In this document: piece after piece, positions 26,301 through 34,698 of the stretch | How the letters are laid out: the number at the start of each line of letters is the position of its first letter | Position numbering within the stretch: the first letter of the stretch is position 1 | Source: Shewanella mangrovisoli | Lineage (GTDB): Bacteria > Pseudomonadota > Gammaproteobacteria > Enterobacterales > Shewanellaceae | Assembly (NCBI RefSeq): GCF_019457635.1 | Contig: NZ_CP080412.1 | Location: forward strand, 4,340,001-4,404,000 | Length of the DNA stretch: 64,000 nucleotides | Direction of reading: 5' to 3' | Position numbers and translations under genes: made by a program | Notes under the pieces: model-generated | Database searches by the model: none | What the model saw: the letters and a program-made list of their open reading frames with translations, nothing else | Told to the model about the DNA's origin: nothing

Positions 26301-27495
26301 GCTATTTCAGGATAGTCACTTTGTTATTGAACGAGTGGAGCAGTATTTAAGTACAAAGTTAGGTGAGTATGCTGACTTTAATAATGAATTAAATTTAAGT
26401 GCGACTGTTACTGTCGAGTCAGAAGGACCTAAAGTCAGTATTCATAGCATGAATGATTCCTCAGTTGTTTATCAGTATGATGTTAGTGACATATTATATT
26501 GGGTTGAGCGAGATACATATTTTGATGAATTAGAAAAGTGGAATGGTATAAAGCTCGAAGAAAAGCATTATTTGGCCGTTAAATTTTTGAAGGAAACTGA
26601 ACAAGTACCTTTGTTTTTGGATTTAATCGATGCTATCAAACGACAACGTGTTGCACCTTTTGTCGGTGCGGGAGTCGCTTTAGCTGCTGGTTATCCTCTA
26701 TGGGGAAAGGCATTAGAAAGGCTTGCCAAACAGATAGGTGGCGAAGAATTGCTAGCTCAAATAAAGCACGAGTTATCGAACAATCACTACCTTGAAGTAG
26801 CTGAGTTACTGTATCAAAAAAATGAAGCTTATTTTGACAATTTTGTTCAAACAGAATTTCGTTTAAAAGCAGCACAGGAAGATGATAGGCCTCTTTTTCC
26901 CCCTGTTATCGACTTGTTGCCAACGTTGGCGTCGTCATGTGTGATAACTACTAACTTTGATCGGTTGATAGAGAAAAAATTCGATCAGACAAAGGGGAGT
27001 TCATTAAATGGTTATATGTATGGGAAGCAGGAACAAAATGGCTTTATAAGCCAACTGCTAAAAGGCGAGCGTTGTTTGATGAAGCTACACGGTGATGCAG
27101 CGCAACCTAAGTCATATGTGTTTACCGAGTCGCAGTATGATGAGGCTTATGGAATTAATGGTATCGACTTTTCCAAGCAACTTCCACGATCTCTACGTCA
27201 AATTTATATCAGCCATTCTTTATTGTTTCTCGGATGTTCTCTTGAAAAAGATAGAACACTAGAATTATTTGAATCTGTTAAGCAGGAAGGTCATTTTGAA
27301 ATTCCTGATCATTTTGCTTTTCTTCCTCTACCAAAACCAAGCGATGTAGCTGATAAAAAAGGTCGTCTCTTAAGCCTCAATATCAAGCCGATTTGGTATG
27401 AGGTCAAGGAACATGACCATTCGATGCTAGAAAAATGTTTAGAGTTGGCTCTTGATGTCGCTTCTAAAAAATATAGTTTGAGGAGTGTTTCGTGA
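26293..27495 (+). CDS. SIR2-like domain protein nested in the hsd operon
   Basis: The 400-residue protein has an N-terminal domain of about 110 residues that I do not recognise, then a SIR2_2-type domain. Its motifs are GAG at 125-127 (VAPFVGAGVALAAGYPLW), TTNFD at 219-223, KLHGD with the candidate catalytic His266, and FLGCSLEKDRTLE. In many defence systems such domains cleave NAD+ and arrest infected cells. The gene overlaps hsdS by 8 bases and hsdR by 4 (GTGA), so it is translated as part of the R-M operon. Its base composition is more AT-rich than hsdM and hsdR, suggesting later insertion. NADase activity is inferred, not shown. Confidence 0.85.
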   Translation: MSKLFQDSHFVIERVEQYLSTKLGEYADFNNELNLSATVTVESEGPKVSIHSMNDSSVVYQYDVSDILYWVERDTYFDELEKWNGIKLEEKHYLAVKFLKETEQVPLFLDLIDAIKRQRVAPFVGAGVALAAGYPLWGKALERLAKQIGGEELLAQIKHELSNNHYLEVAELLYQKNEAYFDNFVQTEFRLKAAQEDDRPLFPPVIDLLPTLASSCVITTNFDRLIEKKFDQTKGSSLNGYMYGKQEQNGFISQLLKGERCLMKLHGDAAQPKSYVFTESQYDEAYGINGIDFSKQLPRSLRQIYISHSLLFLGCSLEKDRTLELFESVKQEGHFEIPDHFAFLPLPKPSDVADKKGRLLSLNIKPIWYEVKEHDHSMLEKCLELALDVASKKYSLRSVS

Positions 27496-30400
27496 TCAGT
27501 GAAGAACAATTGGAAGTGCAATCTATTAACTGGTTTATTGATCTGGGCTACCTGTATCAAAATGGCTATGACATAGCGCCAGATGGCGATACTCCAGAAC
27601 GAGAAAACTTCCACCAAGTGATCCTCAAGCAGCGGCTGCTCGACAAGCTCACGTTATTAAATCCAGAAATTCCAGCAGATTCGCTGTTGGAAATTGCTAA
27701 TACCGTAGCAACGCCCGATACGCCGGTGCTGATCAAAAATAACCGCTGCTTTCATCAATACCTTATTGAAGGCGTGCCATTAGAGTACTCGGTGATTGAA
27801 GAGGATCAGCGGGTAACCAAACATACTCATGTGCGCCTAATCGACTTTGATAATGTGGCGAACAACGAGTTTTTAGTGGTTAATCAATTCACCATTATTG
27901 GCACTAAAGGGAATCGTCGCCCTGATGTGGTGGTGTTTATCAATGGCTTGCCGATTGCGGTGATTGAGCTGAAAAATCCCGCAAATGAGCACACCGATAT
28001 TTGGCAAGCTTATAACCAGATCCAGACTTACAAAGAAGAAATTGCCGATCTGTTTGTGTTTAACGAGGCGACGGTGCTGAGTGATGGTTGGTTGGCGCGC
28101 GTAGGCTCACTCACGGCGAATAAAGAGCGCTACCTGCCGTGGAAGACCATTAACAGTGAAGACGATAAACCGCTGTTAGAGATGCAGCTAGAAACCATGG
28201 TACGTGGCTTTTTTAAGCCGGAGTTGCTGCTGGATTACATTCGTTACTTCATTTTGTTTGAGAACGATAACGAAACGCTGATCAAAAAGATTGCCGGTTA
28301 TCACCAATTCCATGCGGTACGGGCCGCCGTTAAAGCGACAGTGATTGCTGCCGCCAATGGCGAGGGCATAAAAGAACCACGCGCGAATTACGCCAACAAG
28401 GTGGTGCCCGGCAGTAAAAAAGCTGGGGTGGTGTGGCATACGCAGGGCAGTGGTAAAAGTATCTCGATGGTGTGTTACGCCAGCAAATTACTGCAACAGC
28501 CGGAAATGAATAACCCCACGTTAGTGATTGTGACTGACCGTAACGATTTAGATGGCCAGTTGTATAACACCTTTATGATGGCGCAAGACACGCTTAAACA
28601 GATACCCCAGCAAGCCACTGATAGAGATACCTTGCGCGACTTGTTGCTCAATAGACAGTCGGGCGGCATCATTTTTACCACAGTACAGAAATTTGCCTTG
28701 CTGGATGATGAAACGGAACATCCAACATTGTCAGCACGCAGTAACATTGTGGTGGTTTCGGATGAGGCCCATCGTAGCCAATACGGTAATAAAGCGCGCC
28801 TAAGCAATGTGAAGGACGAGCAGGGCAATGTGATTGGCCAACGCTATGTTTACGGCTATTCCAAATATATGCGTGATGCTTTACCCAATGCTGCATTTAT
28901 TGGTTTTACCGGAACGCCGATTTCACTAGATGATAAAGACACTCGTGGTGTGTTTGGCGATTACGTGTCTATCTATGATATTCAAGATGCGGTGGACGAT
29001 GGCGCGACCGTGCCCATCTATTACGAATCTCGTTTGGCCAAGCTGACCATCAATCAAGATGAGATTGAGGCGCTTAATGACCAAGTGGAAGAGGAAATCG
29101 GTGAAGAGGAAGAAACCTCGGCGCGCGAAAAACTCAAATCGCAATGGTCAACATTAGAGAAGCTGGTCGGTGCTAAGCCGCGAATTGATCAAGTTGCAGC
29201 AGATTTAGTGACGCATTTTACTACCCGTACCGAACCCTTCCCCGGCAAAGCTATGATAGTGGCGATGAGCCGCGAAATTTGCGTGGATTTATACAATGCC
29301 ATTGTGGCGATTAAACCGGAATGGCATAGCGAGGATCCGCTGCAAGGTGCTATCAAAGTTGTTATGACTGGCAGTGCGGCCGATAAAGCCAAGTTGCAAC
29401 CGCACATCTATGACAAGAAAACCAAAAAGCTGTTTGAGAAGCGATTTAAAGATACCAACGACGCGCTGCAATTGGTGATTGTACGTGACATGTGGTTAAC
29501 GGGGTTTGATGCCCCATGTTGCCACACCATGTACGTTGATAAACCGATGAAAGGCCATAACCTCATGCAGGCGATTGCCCGTGTTAACCGCGTGTTTAAA
29601 GATAAGCCCGGCGGTTTGGTCGTGGATTACATCGGTATTGCCAATGAGCTTAAAAACGCGCTGAAAACCTACACCAACAGCCAAGGTAAAGGTGCGCCAA
29701 CGGTTGATGCGGCTGAAGCCTTTGCCGTGCTGGAAGAAAAAATCGACATCATCCGAGGCATGTTTGCGACACCGATGGATGGCCATGTATTTAACTATCG
29801 GCCAGAGTTTGAAACCAAGCCGCTGCAACTTTTACCGGGAGCGGTTAACCATATTGCGGGGCTGAGCCATTCCACCAGCAAAGGTGAACAAGTCCGTGAT
29901 GGCAAGCGTCGCTTTTTGGATGTAATGGCCGCTTTATCTAAAGCGTATTCGCTATGTAATACCCTTGATGAGGCCAAGCAGTATCGCGAAGAAATCGCTT
30001 TTTTCGCTGCCATTAAAACTGCGTTTCTTAAGCATTCCAACGTAGATAGTAAACGCAGTGATGAAGAGAAAAACTTTGCACTTCAGCGGATCTTAAATAA
30101 CGCCATTGTGGCTGAAGGTGTTGAAGATATCTTCAAAACCGTTGGACTCGATAAGCCCAATATCGGATTGTTATCTGAGGAATTTCTCGAAGATGTGAAA
30201 AACATGAAAGAGAAGAACCTTGCCGTAGAGTTGTTGGAAAAGCTGCTGCGTGATGAAGTGAAATCCAGTATGAAGAATGATGTGGTTCAAGAGCGAACCT
30301 ACTCTGAGCGGATCACTGAAACCCTGCGGAAATACCACAATCGCAGCATTGAAACTGCACAGGTGATTGAAGAGCTGATTAAGTGGGCGAAAGAGATGCA

Positions 30401-30722
30401 AGCTGATGCTGAAATGACGGCAAAGCTTAATCTTTCTATTGATGAAATCGCCTTCTACCGCGCGCTGGTGGTGAATGAGGCTTCGGTTCGTGAGCTTGGT
30501 GATGATAACTTACGTCTGCTCGCCATTGAGTTGACTAAGCAGCTACGCCAATCTGCGAGTGTTGATTGGCAGAAGCGGGAGAGTGTACGAGCCAGAATGC
30601 GCAACCTTGTGCGCCGTCTATTACGCCGTTGGAAGTATCCACCTGACCAAGCCGACGCCGCCATTCAGTTGATATTGGAGCAAGCCGAAGCGCTGGCGGA
30701 TGGTTGGACTGCGGCTGTTTAA
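27492..30722 (+). CDS. hsdR: type I restriction endonuclease subunit
   Basis: HsdR is the translocating nuclease subunit that cuts unmethylated DNA when joined to HsdM2S. The 1076-residue protein has the PD-(D/E)xK nuclease motif in RRPDVVVFINGLPIAVIELKNP. Its helicase motifs are Walker A TQGSGKSISM, DEAH VVSDEAHRSQYG, FIGFTGTPI and the motif VI region MQAIARVNRVFKDKPGG, and a helical C-terminal domain binds M2S. It starts with GTG 27492, overlapping the SIR2 gene by four bases. The frame is intact although hsdM is frameshifted. Confidence 0.95.
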   Translation: MISEEQLEVQSINWFIDLGYLYQNGYDIAPDGDTPERENFHQVILKQRLLDKLTLLNPEIPADSLLEIANTVATPDTPVLIKNNRCFHQYLIEGVPLEYSVIEEDQRVTKHTHVRLIDFDNVANNEFLVVNQFTIIGTKGNRRPDVVVFINGLPIAVIELKNPANEHTDIWQAYNQIQTYKEEIADLFVFNEATVLSDGWLARVGSLTANKERYLPWKTINSEDDKPLLEMQLETMVRGFFKPELLLDYIRYFILFENDNETLIKKIAGYHQFHAVRAAVKATVIAAANGEGIKEPRANYANKVVPGSKKAGVVWHTQGSGKSISMVCYASKLLQQPEMNNPTLVIVTDRNDLDGQLYNTFMMAQDTLKQIPQQATDRDTLRDLLLNRQSGGIIFTTVQKFALLDDETEHPTLSARSNIVVVSDEAHRSQYGNKARLSNVKDEQGNVIGQRYVYGYSKYMRDALPNAAFIGFTGTPISLDDKDTRGVFGDYVSIYDIQDAVDDGATVPIYYESRLAKLTINQDEIEALNDQVEEEIGEEEETSAREKLKSQWSTLEKLVGAKPRIDQVAADLVTHFTTRTEPFPGKAMIVAMSREICVDLYNAIVAIKPEWHSEDPLQGAIKVVMTGSAADKAKLQPHIYDKKTKKLFEKRFKDTNDALQLVIVRDMWLTGFDAPCCHTMYVDKPMKGHNLMQAIARVNRVFKDKPGGLVVDYIGIANELKNALKTYTNSQGKGAPTVDAAEAFAVLEEKIDIIRGMFATPMDGHVFNYRPEFETKPLQLLPGAVNHIAGLSHSTSKGEQVRDGKRRFLDVMAALSKAYSLCNTLDEAKQYREEIAFFAAIKTAFLKHSNVDSKRSDEEKNFALQRILNNAIVAEGVEDIFKTVGLDKPNIGLLSEEFLEDVKNMKEKNLAVELLEKLLRDEVKSSMKNDVVQERTYSERITETLRKYHNRSIETAQVIEELIKWAKEMQADAEMTAKLNLSIDEIAFYRALVVNEASVRELGDDNLRLLAIELTKQLRQSASVDWQKRESVRARMRNLVRRLLRRWKYPPDQADAAIQLILEQAEALADGWTAAV

Positions 30723-30794
30723 AATGTGTTGCTGGTTAGTTTGATAAGCAATAACCAGCAGATAAGCTTAGTTAAAAGAGAAGAATGGACCCAA

Positions 30795-31448
30795 ATGAAT
30801 CTATTCAGTTACTGGTATTCCTGCTTAACTGAGCAAGCGAACACTCATACCGATGACCTTGTTGTGCTTGAGGGGCTGAAAAAGTCCATAGATATTGATG
30901 GTGAATTTGAATTTGGTTTACCGCCGGGACCATTCTTTGGGCCATTAAAAACCGCAAAAATTGTGCTTTGTTATGCTAACCCTAGTCGTGATGCAAAAAC
31001 CGCTGAGGTTGTTGCGTCGCAGGAATTGAAGGATAAGTTGTTTGCTCAACTTGATGGTTTACAGTCTTATCCTTATCAGATACAGGGTTGGGATAAATGG
31101 TTTAAGCCAGTTGCCAATAGTTTGTTTGATGGGAATTGTGAACTGGCATCAAAGCATATCTGTGTGTTTAATTTAGTCCCTTATGCCTCTACCAATATGG
31201 ACCAAGTACAAAGTTTTGCCACCAGCTTGCTAAGTGTTTGGGCGGCACAAGAATACCTTAGGCGGACACTAATCCCGCAAGCTTTGAGAGAAGAAATTCT
31301 ATTGGTGATGTGCCGTTCTTCTCAATTGTGGGGATTACAGACTCCACATGGTTCTGCAAATATTGTGATTAACAAAACGCGAGTTGGGTTCACTGATGAA
31401 ACCAAGAAGCGTATTAAAGCGTGGCGAAATTCCATGAACCTAAACTAA
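30795..31448 (+). CDS. uncharacterised protein downstream of hsdR
   Basis: From ATG 30795 the product is 217 residues. The frame is open back to GTG 30726, directly after hsdR. Recognisable stretches are GPFFGPLKTAKIVLCYANPS, KHICVFNLVPYAS and ILLVMCRSSQLWGL. These three places resemble the NPG, LN..P and later motifs of uracil-DNA-glycosylase-like folds, but the match is by eye and weak. Base use is AT-rich like the SIR2 gene. It may belong to the hsd transcript. The function is unknown. Confidence 0.6.
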   Translation: MNLFSYWYSCLTEQANTHTDDLVVLEGLKKSIDIDGEFEFGLPPGPFFGPLKTAKIVLCYANPSRDAKTAEVVASQELKDKLFAQLDGLQSYPYQIQGWDKWFKPVANSLFDGNCELASKHICVFNLVPYASTNMDQVQSFATSLLSVWAAQEYLRRTLIPQALREEILLVMCRSSQLWGLQTPHGSANIVINKTRVGFTDETKKRIKAWRNSMNLN

Positions 31449-31504
31449 GCCCATTACATGCAGTGACTTCAATCGCGGATGTCACGTTAAGGTATGAGGA
31501 TTAA

Positions 31505-32155
31505 TTAGCTTTTATTGGATGTTTTGAGCTTCTTTAAGTATTTGTTGAGCACTTTTTGGACTGGGTCCATTGGCATTCGGGCTGTGTAACCAAAACCCTT
31601 TTTCCGTTCAGTTTTAGAAAATATCCTCATTTCATGTGCTAACTCCGCATGAGAGCCGCTTAATCTATTGAAATAAGGAGTTGGGAAGACTGCCGAGTAG
31701 ATATGGAATTTGAGGTGTTCAGCAGCGGTGTCTTTATAGTAATGATCCAGTGCGGACTGGATCAAAAGCAGTGCCTCTGGTCCTTCATATTCAGCAATAT
31801 AGTATTTAACGGTTTCTAGCTCAAATCGATATTGACGAACAATTTCGATAACTTTATCTAAGTTGCGAGTTTGCATTTCACTTAGTCCTATCAACCGCCA
31901 ATAGGCATGGAGAGCATTTTCTACGTCTATTTTTTTTATTTTTAGGTCAAGGCGTTTATAGAAATGCCACATGAAAGCATTAACAAGAGCATTCACCCTT
32001 ACGGCTAATTTTCCCTCTTTTGTTTTGGCTCCAGTAGAGCGACCGCCATGGAGCTTGCAGCGGCCATTAGCTTTATTACCATAACGCTGGCAAGGGTGAC
32101 CACTGCGAGTCTTTGCTCCACAACGTGGTAGTGTTTCTAAATCAAATCGGCCCAT
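31505..32155 (-). CDS. HGGxSTG-type zinc-ligand protein
   Basis: The 216-residue protein begins with a likely zinc-binding segment, CGAKTRSGHPCQRYGNKANG, then RCKLHGGRSTGAKTKEG. HGGxSTG proteins recur in phages and integrated satellites, often near small-terminase or replication genes, with no proven role. The rest is helical and basic and ends RKKGFGYTARMPMDPVQKVLNKYLKKLKTSNKS. An AGGGA lies upstream of the ATG. It is downstream of, and in the same direction as, the YfjJ-like gene. Confidence 0.7.
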   Translation of the reverse strand: MGRFDLETLPRCGAKTRSGHPCQRYGNKANGRCKLHGGRSTGAKTKEGKLAVRVNALVNAFMWHFYKRLDLKIKKIDVENALHAYWRLIGLSEMQTRNLDKVIEIVRQYRFELETVKYYIAEYEGPEALLLIQSALDHYYKDTAAEHLKFHIYSAVFPTPYFNRLSGSHAELAHEMRIFSKTERKKGFGYTARMPMDPVQKVLNKYLKKLKTSNKS

Positions 32156-32171
32156 GGCTATTCCCTCTTTT

Positions 32172-32412
32172 GATCAACAAGCGTGGATCTGTAATAGGTG
32201 GATCTGCTTCGGTTCATGGACTTTGTTTTGCATTTTGATGAGAGGCATTTTGAATTCGGGTCATCAAAGTGCATTAAACGCCTAAAGTCCTACGTTTTTC
32301 TGTGTTTGAGTGTGTTTCAGTCCCCTTTGCTGGTGGATCAATTGCCATTAATGGATCTTGAGTTTTTATCGGTTCATGGGGTACTCAGGTGTGATCCACT
32401 ACAAAGTGGATC
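32172..32412. repeat. GATC-dense GTGGATCT repeat cluster, candidate replication origin
   Basis: Seven GATC sites fall within 241 bases (32172, 32186, 32201, 32336, 32354, 32393, 32409), where about one is expected by chance. Most sit in GTGGATCT-like octamers, at 32183, 32198, 32333, 32351 and 32406. Two copies form an inverted repeat GATCCACT-ACAA-AGTGGATC (32393-32412). CGGTTCATGG occurs twice (32210 and 32370). The cluster lies just downstream of the Rep-like gene in the 370-base gap 32156-32525. It could be an iteron-like origin or a Dam/SeqA-controlled site; this is inference. Confidence 0.5.
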
Positions 32413-32525
32413 TACAAGGTGATGTAAACTGGATGTCCTAGTCAGAATAGATTCTTTCAGTTGCTGGGCATGGCTTCTTTCGGTAAACCAAGCAAAGGCA
32501 GGCTTGATGGGTTTAACTGCTTCTC

Positions 32526-33191
32526 TTATCGTGCTCTCAGCATGCTGGGCTTTACTCTGCGCTGATTGATTTGAGCTGTAATAAAAGGGTCAACCAAGAG
32601 CGTATCTTTACTATCGTCAAATGATGCTGCTGGTTGGATTTTATTGCTCAGAAACGAACGCGCTTTGATACCGAGTTCCTTTGTCACTGTTTTGGCAAAG
32701 GAACTGAGACGGTAAATAGCATGCTTGAGTGAGGGCTTATTCCCACGACACATGATGTTGAAAGGATTATCGACTAATGACGCTGTTCCACCAGTTCGCT
32801 CCCATTGTGATTTAAGCTGACTTAACAGTTTGTGTGGATAGTTAATTTTATGTCCACTGAGCATAAGGGCGACATGATAGTGTTGTATTTCAGAGTGATG
32901 CCGCTCTCTAGCACATAGGTATTGCACCTTACATTTGTATTGTTGAGATAGTGCACCGGCCTGCTGCTTAAGGAACTGATTAATTAGATTGTTATCAGCA
33001 GAATACTGCTTTGGGTGTAAATCAATCCTAATCACCATGACTTTACTATAGTGACTTAACATGACTTCACATCTGGAAATGATTTTCTCCACGAGTTGTG
33101 GCTTAAGCCCTTGAGATTTGGGTTTGTAGACATGGTAAGCATGATCCTTATACGTCATTAGTAGTGAATTATGTTTGTTGATACAGAACAT
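32526..33191 (-). CDS. YagK/YfjJ (inovirus Gp2-like) replication protein
   Basis: The 221-residue protein resembles the YagK/YfjJ C-terminal family, also annotated inovirus Gp2 family. It shows VMVIRIDLHPKQYS, YLCARERHHSEIQHYHVALMLSG with an HUH-like HYH, and the later KHAIYRLSSFAKT containing the candidate nucleophile tyrosine. HUH proteins nick DNA to start rolling-circle replication; activity here is inferred. GAAGG lies seven bases before ATG 33191. It sits beside a GATC-rich repeat cluster, which could be its origin, and an inverted repeat lies about 70 bases upstream. Confidence 0.78.
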   Translation of the reverse strand: MFCINKHNSLLMTYKDHAYHVYKPKSQGLKPQLVEKIISRCEVMLSHYSKVMVIRIDLHPKQYSADNNLINQFLKQQAGALSQQYKCKVQYLCARERHHSEIQHYHVALMLSGHKINYPHKLLSQLKSQWERTGGTASLVDNPFNIMCRGNKPSLKHAIYRLSSFAKTVTKELGIKARSFLSNKIQPAASFDDSKDTLLVDPFITAQINQRRVKPSMLRAR

Positions 33192-33261
33192 CGTTTAACC
33201 TTCTATTTTTGACATACTGAAAACAGGCGGCCATATAATATTTAATATCCGCCGATTTATC

Positions 33262-33291
33262 GGGCTTGATCGATAGTGTTCGATTAAGCCC
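33262..33291. promoter_or_regulatory. inverted repeat upstream of the Rep-like gene
   Basis: GGGCTTGATCG (33262-33272) pairs with CGATTAAGCCC (33281-33291) with one mismatch and an 8-base loop. Lying between the AlpA operon's terminator and the Rep-like gene, it is a candidate operator for AlpA or the Rep itself. No U-run follows, so it is not an obvious terminator. Confidence 0.45.
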
Positions 33292-33365
33292 CTAGGGGTT
33301 TTAAGGCTTTTCAGTCGGTTTTGATTTGTAGGTGTAGTGCGTCAAACTGCGTCACTACACTCGTT

Positions 33366-33390
33366 AAAAAAAGCAGGCGAAGCCTGCTTT
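33366..33390 (-). terminator. terminator of the alpA operon
   Basis: Nine-bp arms AAAGCAGGC and GCCTGCTTT (33370-33378, 33382-33390) with loop GAA are followed on the minus strand by a long U-run. It ends the two-gene AlpA transcript. Confidence 0.88.
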
Positions 33391-33413
33391 ACACCAGAAA
33401 GTAGCGTGCTCAT

Positions 33414-33620
33414 TCACTTTAATAGCCACTCACGCACATCTTTGAATAGCCAGCATGAACGTCCATTCTCTATTGAGGCTGGTTTGGGAAATTTCCCTGC
33501 TTTAATTCTTCGCCCCAAGGTTGAGCGGCTAATGCCGAGTAATCTCTGGATTTCTGGCTTCCTAACGACACGATATTCATCAATAAAATGAGCTAAGTGA
33601 TCGGTATTGGATGTTTGCAT
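33414..33620 (-). CDS. AlpA family regulator, second gene
   Basis: The 68-residue protein reads VVRKPEIQRLLGISRSTLGRRI and KFPKPASIENGRSCWLFKDVREWLLK, the MerR-like winged helix of AlpA regulators. AlpA proteins in P4-like islands activate or act as excision (directionality) factors. The start overlaps the preceding gene's stop by one base (TAATG), so the two are translationally coupled. A strong terminator follows. Confidence 0.88.
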   Translation of the reverse strand: MQTSNTDHLAHFIDEYRVVRKPEIQRLLGISRSTLGRRIKAGKFPKPASIENGRSCWLFKDVREWLLK

Positions 33621-33841
33621 TAGTACTTTCCACCTTCGGCTGTTTGGCGGGAAGCTACCCATTCCGTTAGTTCAGATAACAGCCAACCGACTGAAGTACT
33701 TTGCGGATAGAGTCGTCTACGCTTAGGAAAAAGCCCCTTACGCTCAAGTGACCACGCTGTAGTGCGAGAAATAGAAGTGATTGCTTTACGCTCGGCTTCA
33801 CGAACGATACGGTCTGTAGATGGTTTATTTAATGAGTTCAT
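33620..33841 (-). CDS. AlpA-like regulator, first gene
   Basis: The 73-residue protein reads SISRTTAWSLERKGLFPKRRRLYP and VGWLLSELTEWVASRQ, another AlpA-type helix-turn-helix. ATG 33841 has GGGAG upstream. Two different AlpA-type proteins in tandem suggest a divided role, for example one for excision and one for control of the island's replication gene. It overlaps the next gene by one base. Confidence 0.85.
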   Translation of the reverse strand: MNSLNKPSTDRIVREAERKAITSISRTTAWSLERKGLFPKRRRLYPQSTSVGWLLSELTEWVASRQTAEGGKY

Positions 33842-33948
33842 GCTCACTCCCGTTCAATGTTGTTCGGGAGTGATTGTGATAAAGGCTAAAAACTAAAAAA
33901 AGTAGCTCTACTTAGCAGAAACTTTTTTTGACGTCTAATCAATTGTTT

Positions 33949-34698
33949 TTAAACATTATTAACATTTAATGCTTTTTTAATCTTTTGCATCGAATAAGCA
34001 GAATTTAAGGCCTGACGTACCACTACAAAACTTGGTTTGGGTTGATGCTTGAGATTGTCTGGTTTCTTAATTGTCTTAAGCCAAGAATGTAATGTTGTAG
34101 CTTCAGGAGAGCGAGCACTAAATTTCATTAGTGAAGGAATGTTTTTATTGTCGCCATGTTTAGAAAAATCTATAAGTATGGCGTCGATTGCCTTTGCTAA
34201 CATAGATTTAGGTGTATTTGATAAGTTTGGAGTCCCATATATGTGATTAGCCATGTCGCAGACTAGTATTTTCAATGGTTCAACAGCATTAGCTTTTGCC
34301 AGACCACCTTTCTGTGGTTTATCGACTATAGCTGCATAACCTAAATTAGTATACCGTTCAGTTATAGCTAGTGAATCATTACTTCCCGCGTAATAACCGA
34401 GGTGAAAACTTGTCTCAATAATACGGTCAACTTGTGATAATACCTCTTCTGCTATGGGACCCTCTAAGAGGCTTAGCAACGCAGATGCTTGCTTCACAAA
34501 AATGTCAGTATTATCTATGACTAATCCAAGTTGAGAGGGGTTTCGCTTTGACGCCCTATCTGCAAAAAGCTCGCATCCACTTTGCCTCAATCGGTGAGCC
34601 CTTGCACCAATTAACAAGAGGAGTTCCATCCCCGGATTCTTGCAATCTTTGATAAAGTTCAATTGATTAGGTATTTCTTCAGAGAGTGCTTCACCCAC
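33949..34698 (-). CDS. unrecognised island ORF, start uncertain
   Basis: I do not recognise this product of up to 249 residues. It is helical, with MELLLLIGARAHRLRQSGCELF near the N-terminus, SFHLGYYAGSNDS in the middle and a basic C-terminal end. The first candidate start is GTG 34698. The open frame continues to a stop at 34738-34740 without any ATG, and the first internal ATG is 34629. There is no good ribosome site at either. It may be 5'-truncated or start at GTG. It precedes the two AlpA genes on the same strand. Confidence 0.5.
   Translation of the reverse strand: MGEALSEEIPNQLNFIKDCKNPGMELLLLIGARAHRLRQSGCELFADRASKRNPSQLGLVIDNTDIFVKQASALLSLLEGPIAEEVLSQVDRIIETSFHLGYYAGSNDSLAITERYTNLGYAAIVDKPQKGGLAKANAVEPLKILVCDMANHIYGTPNLSNTPKSMLAKAIDAILIDFSKHGDNKNIPSLMKFSARSPEATTLHSWLKTIKKPDNLKHQPKPSFVVVRQALNSAYSMQKIKKALNVNNV

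Noticed and set aside
32198..32422. Small frame across the GATC repeat cluster
   Set aside because: Its translation is cysteine/leucine-rich with no motif; the repeats cross it without keeping a codon phase.
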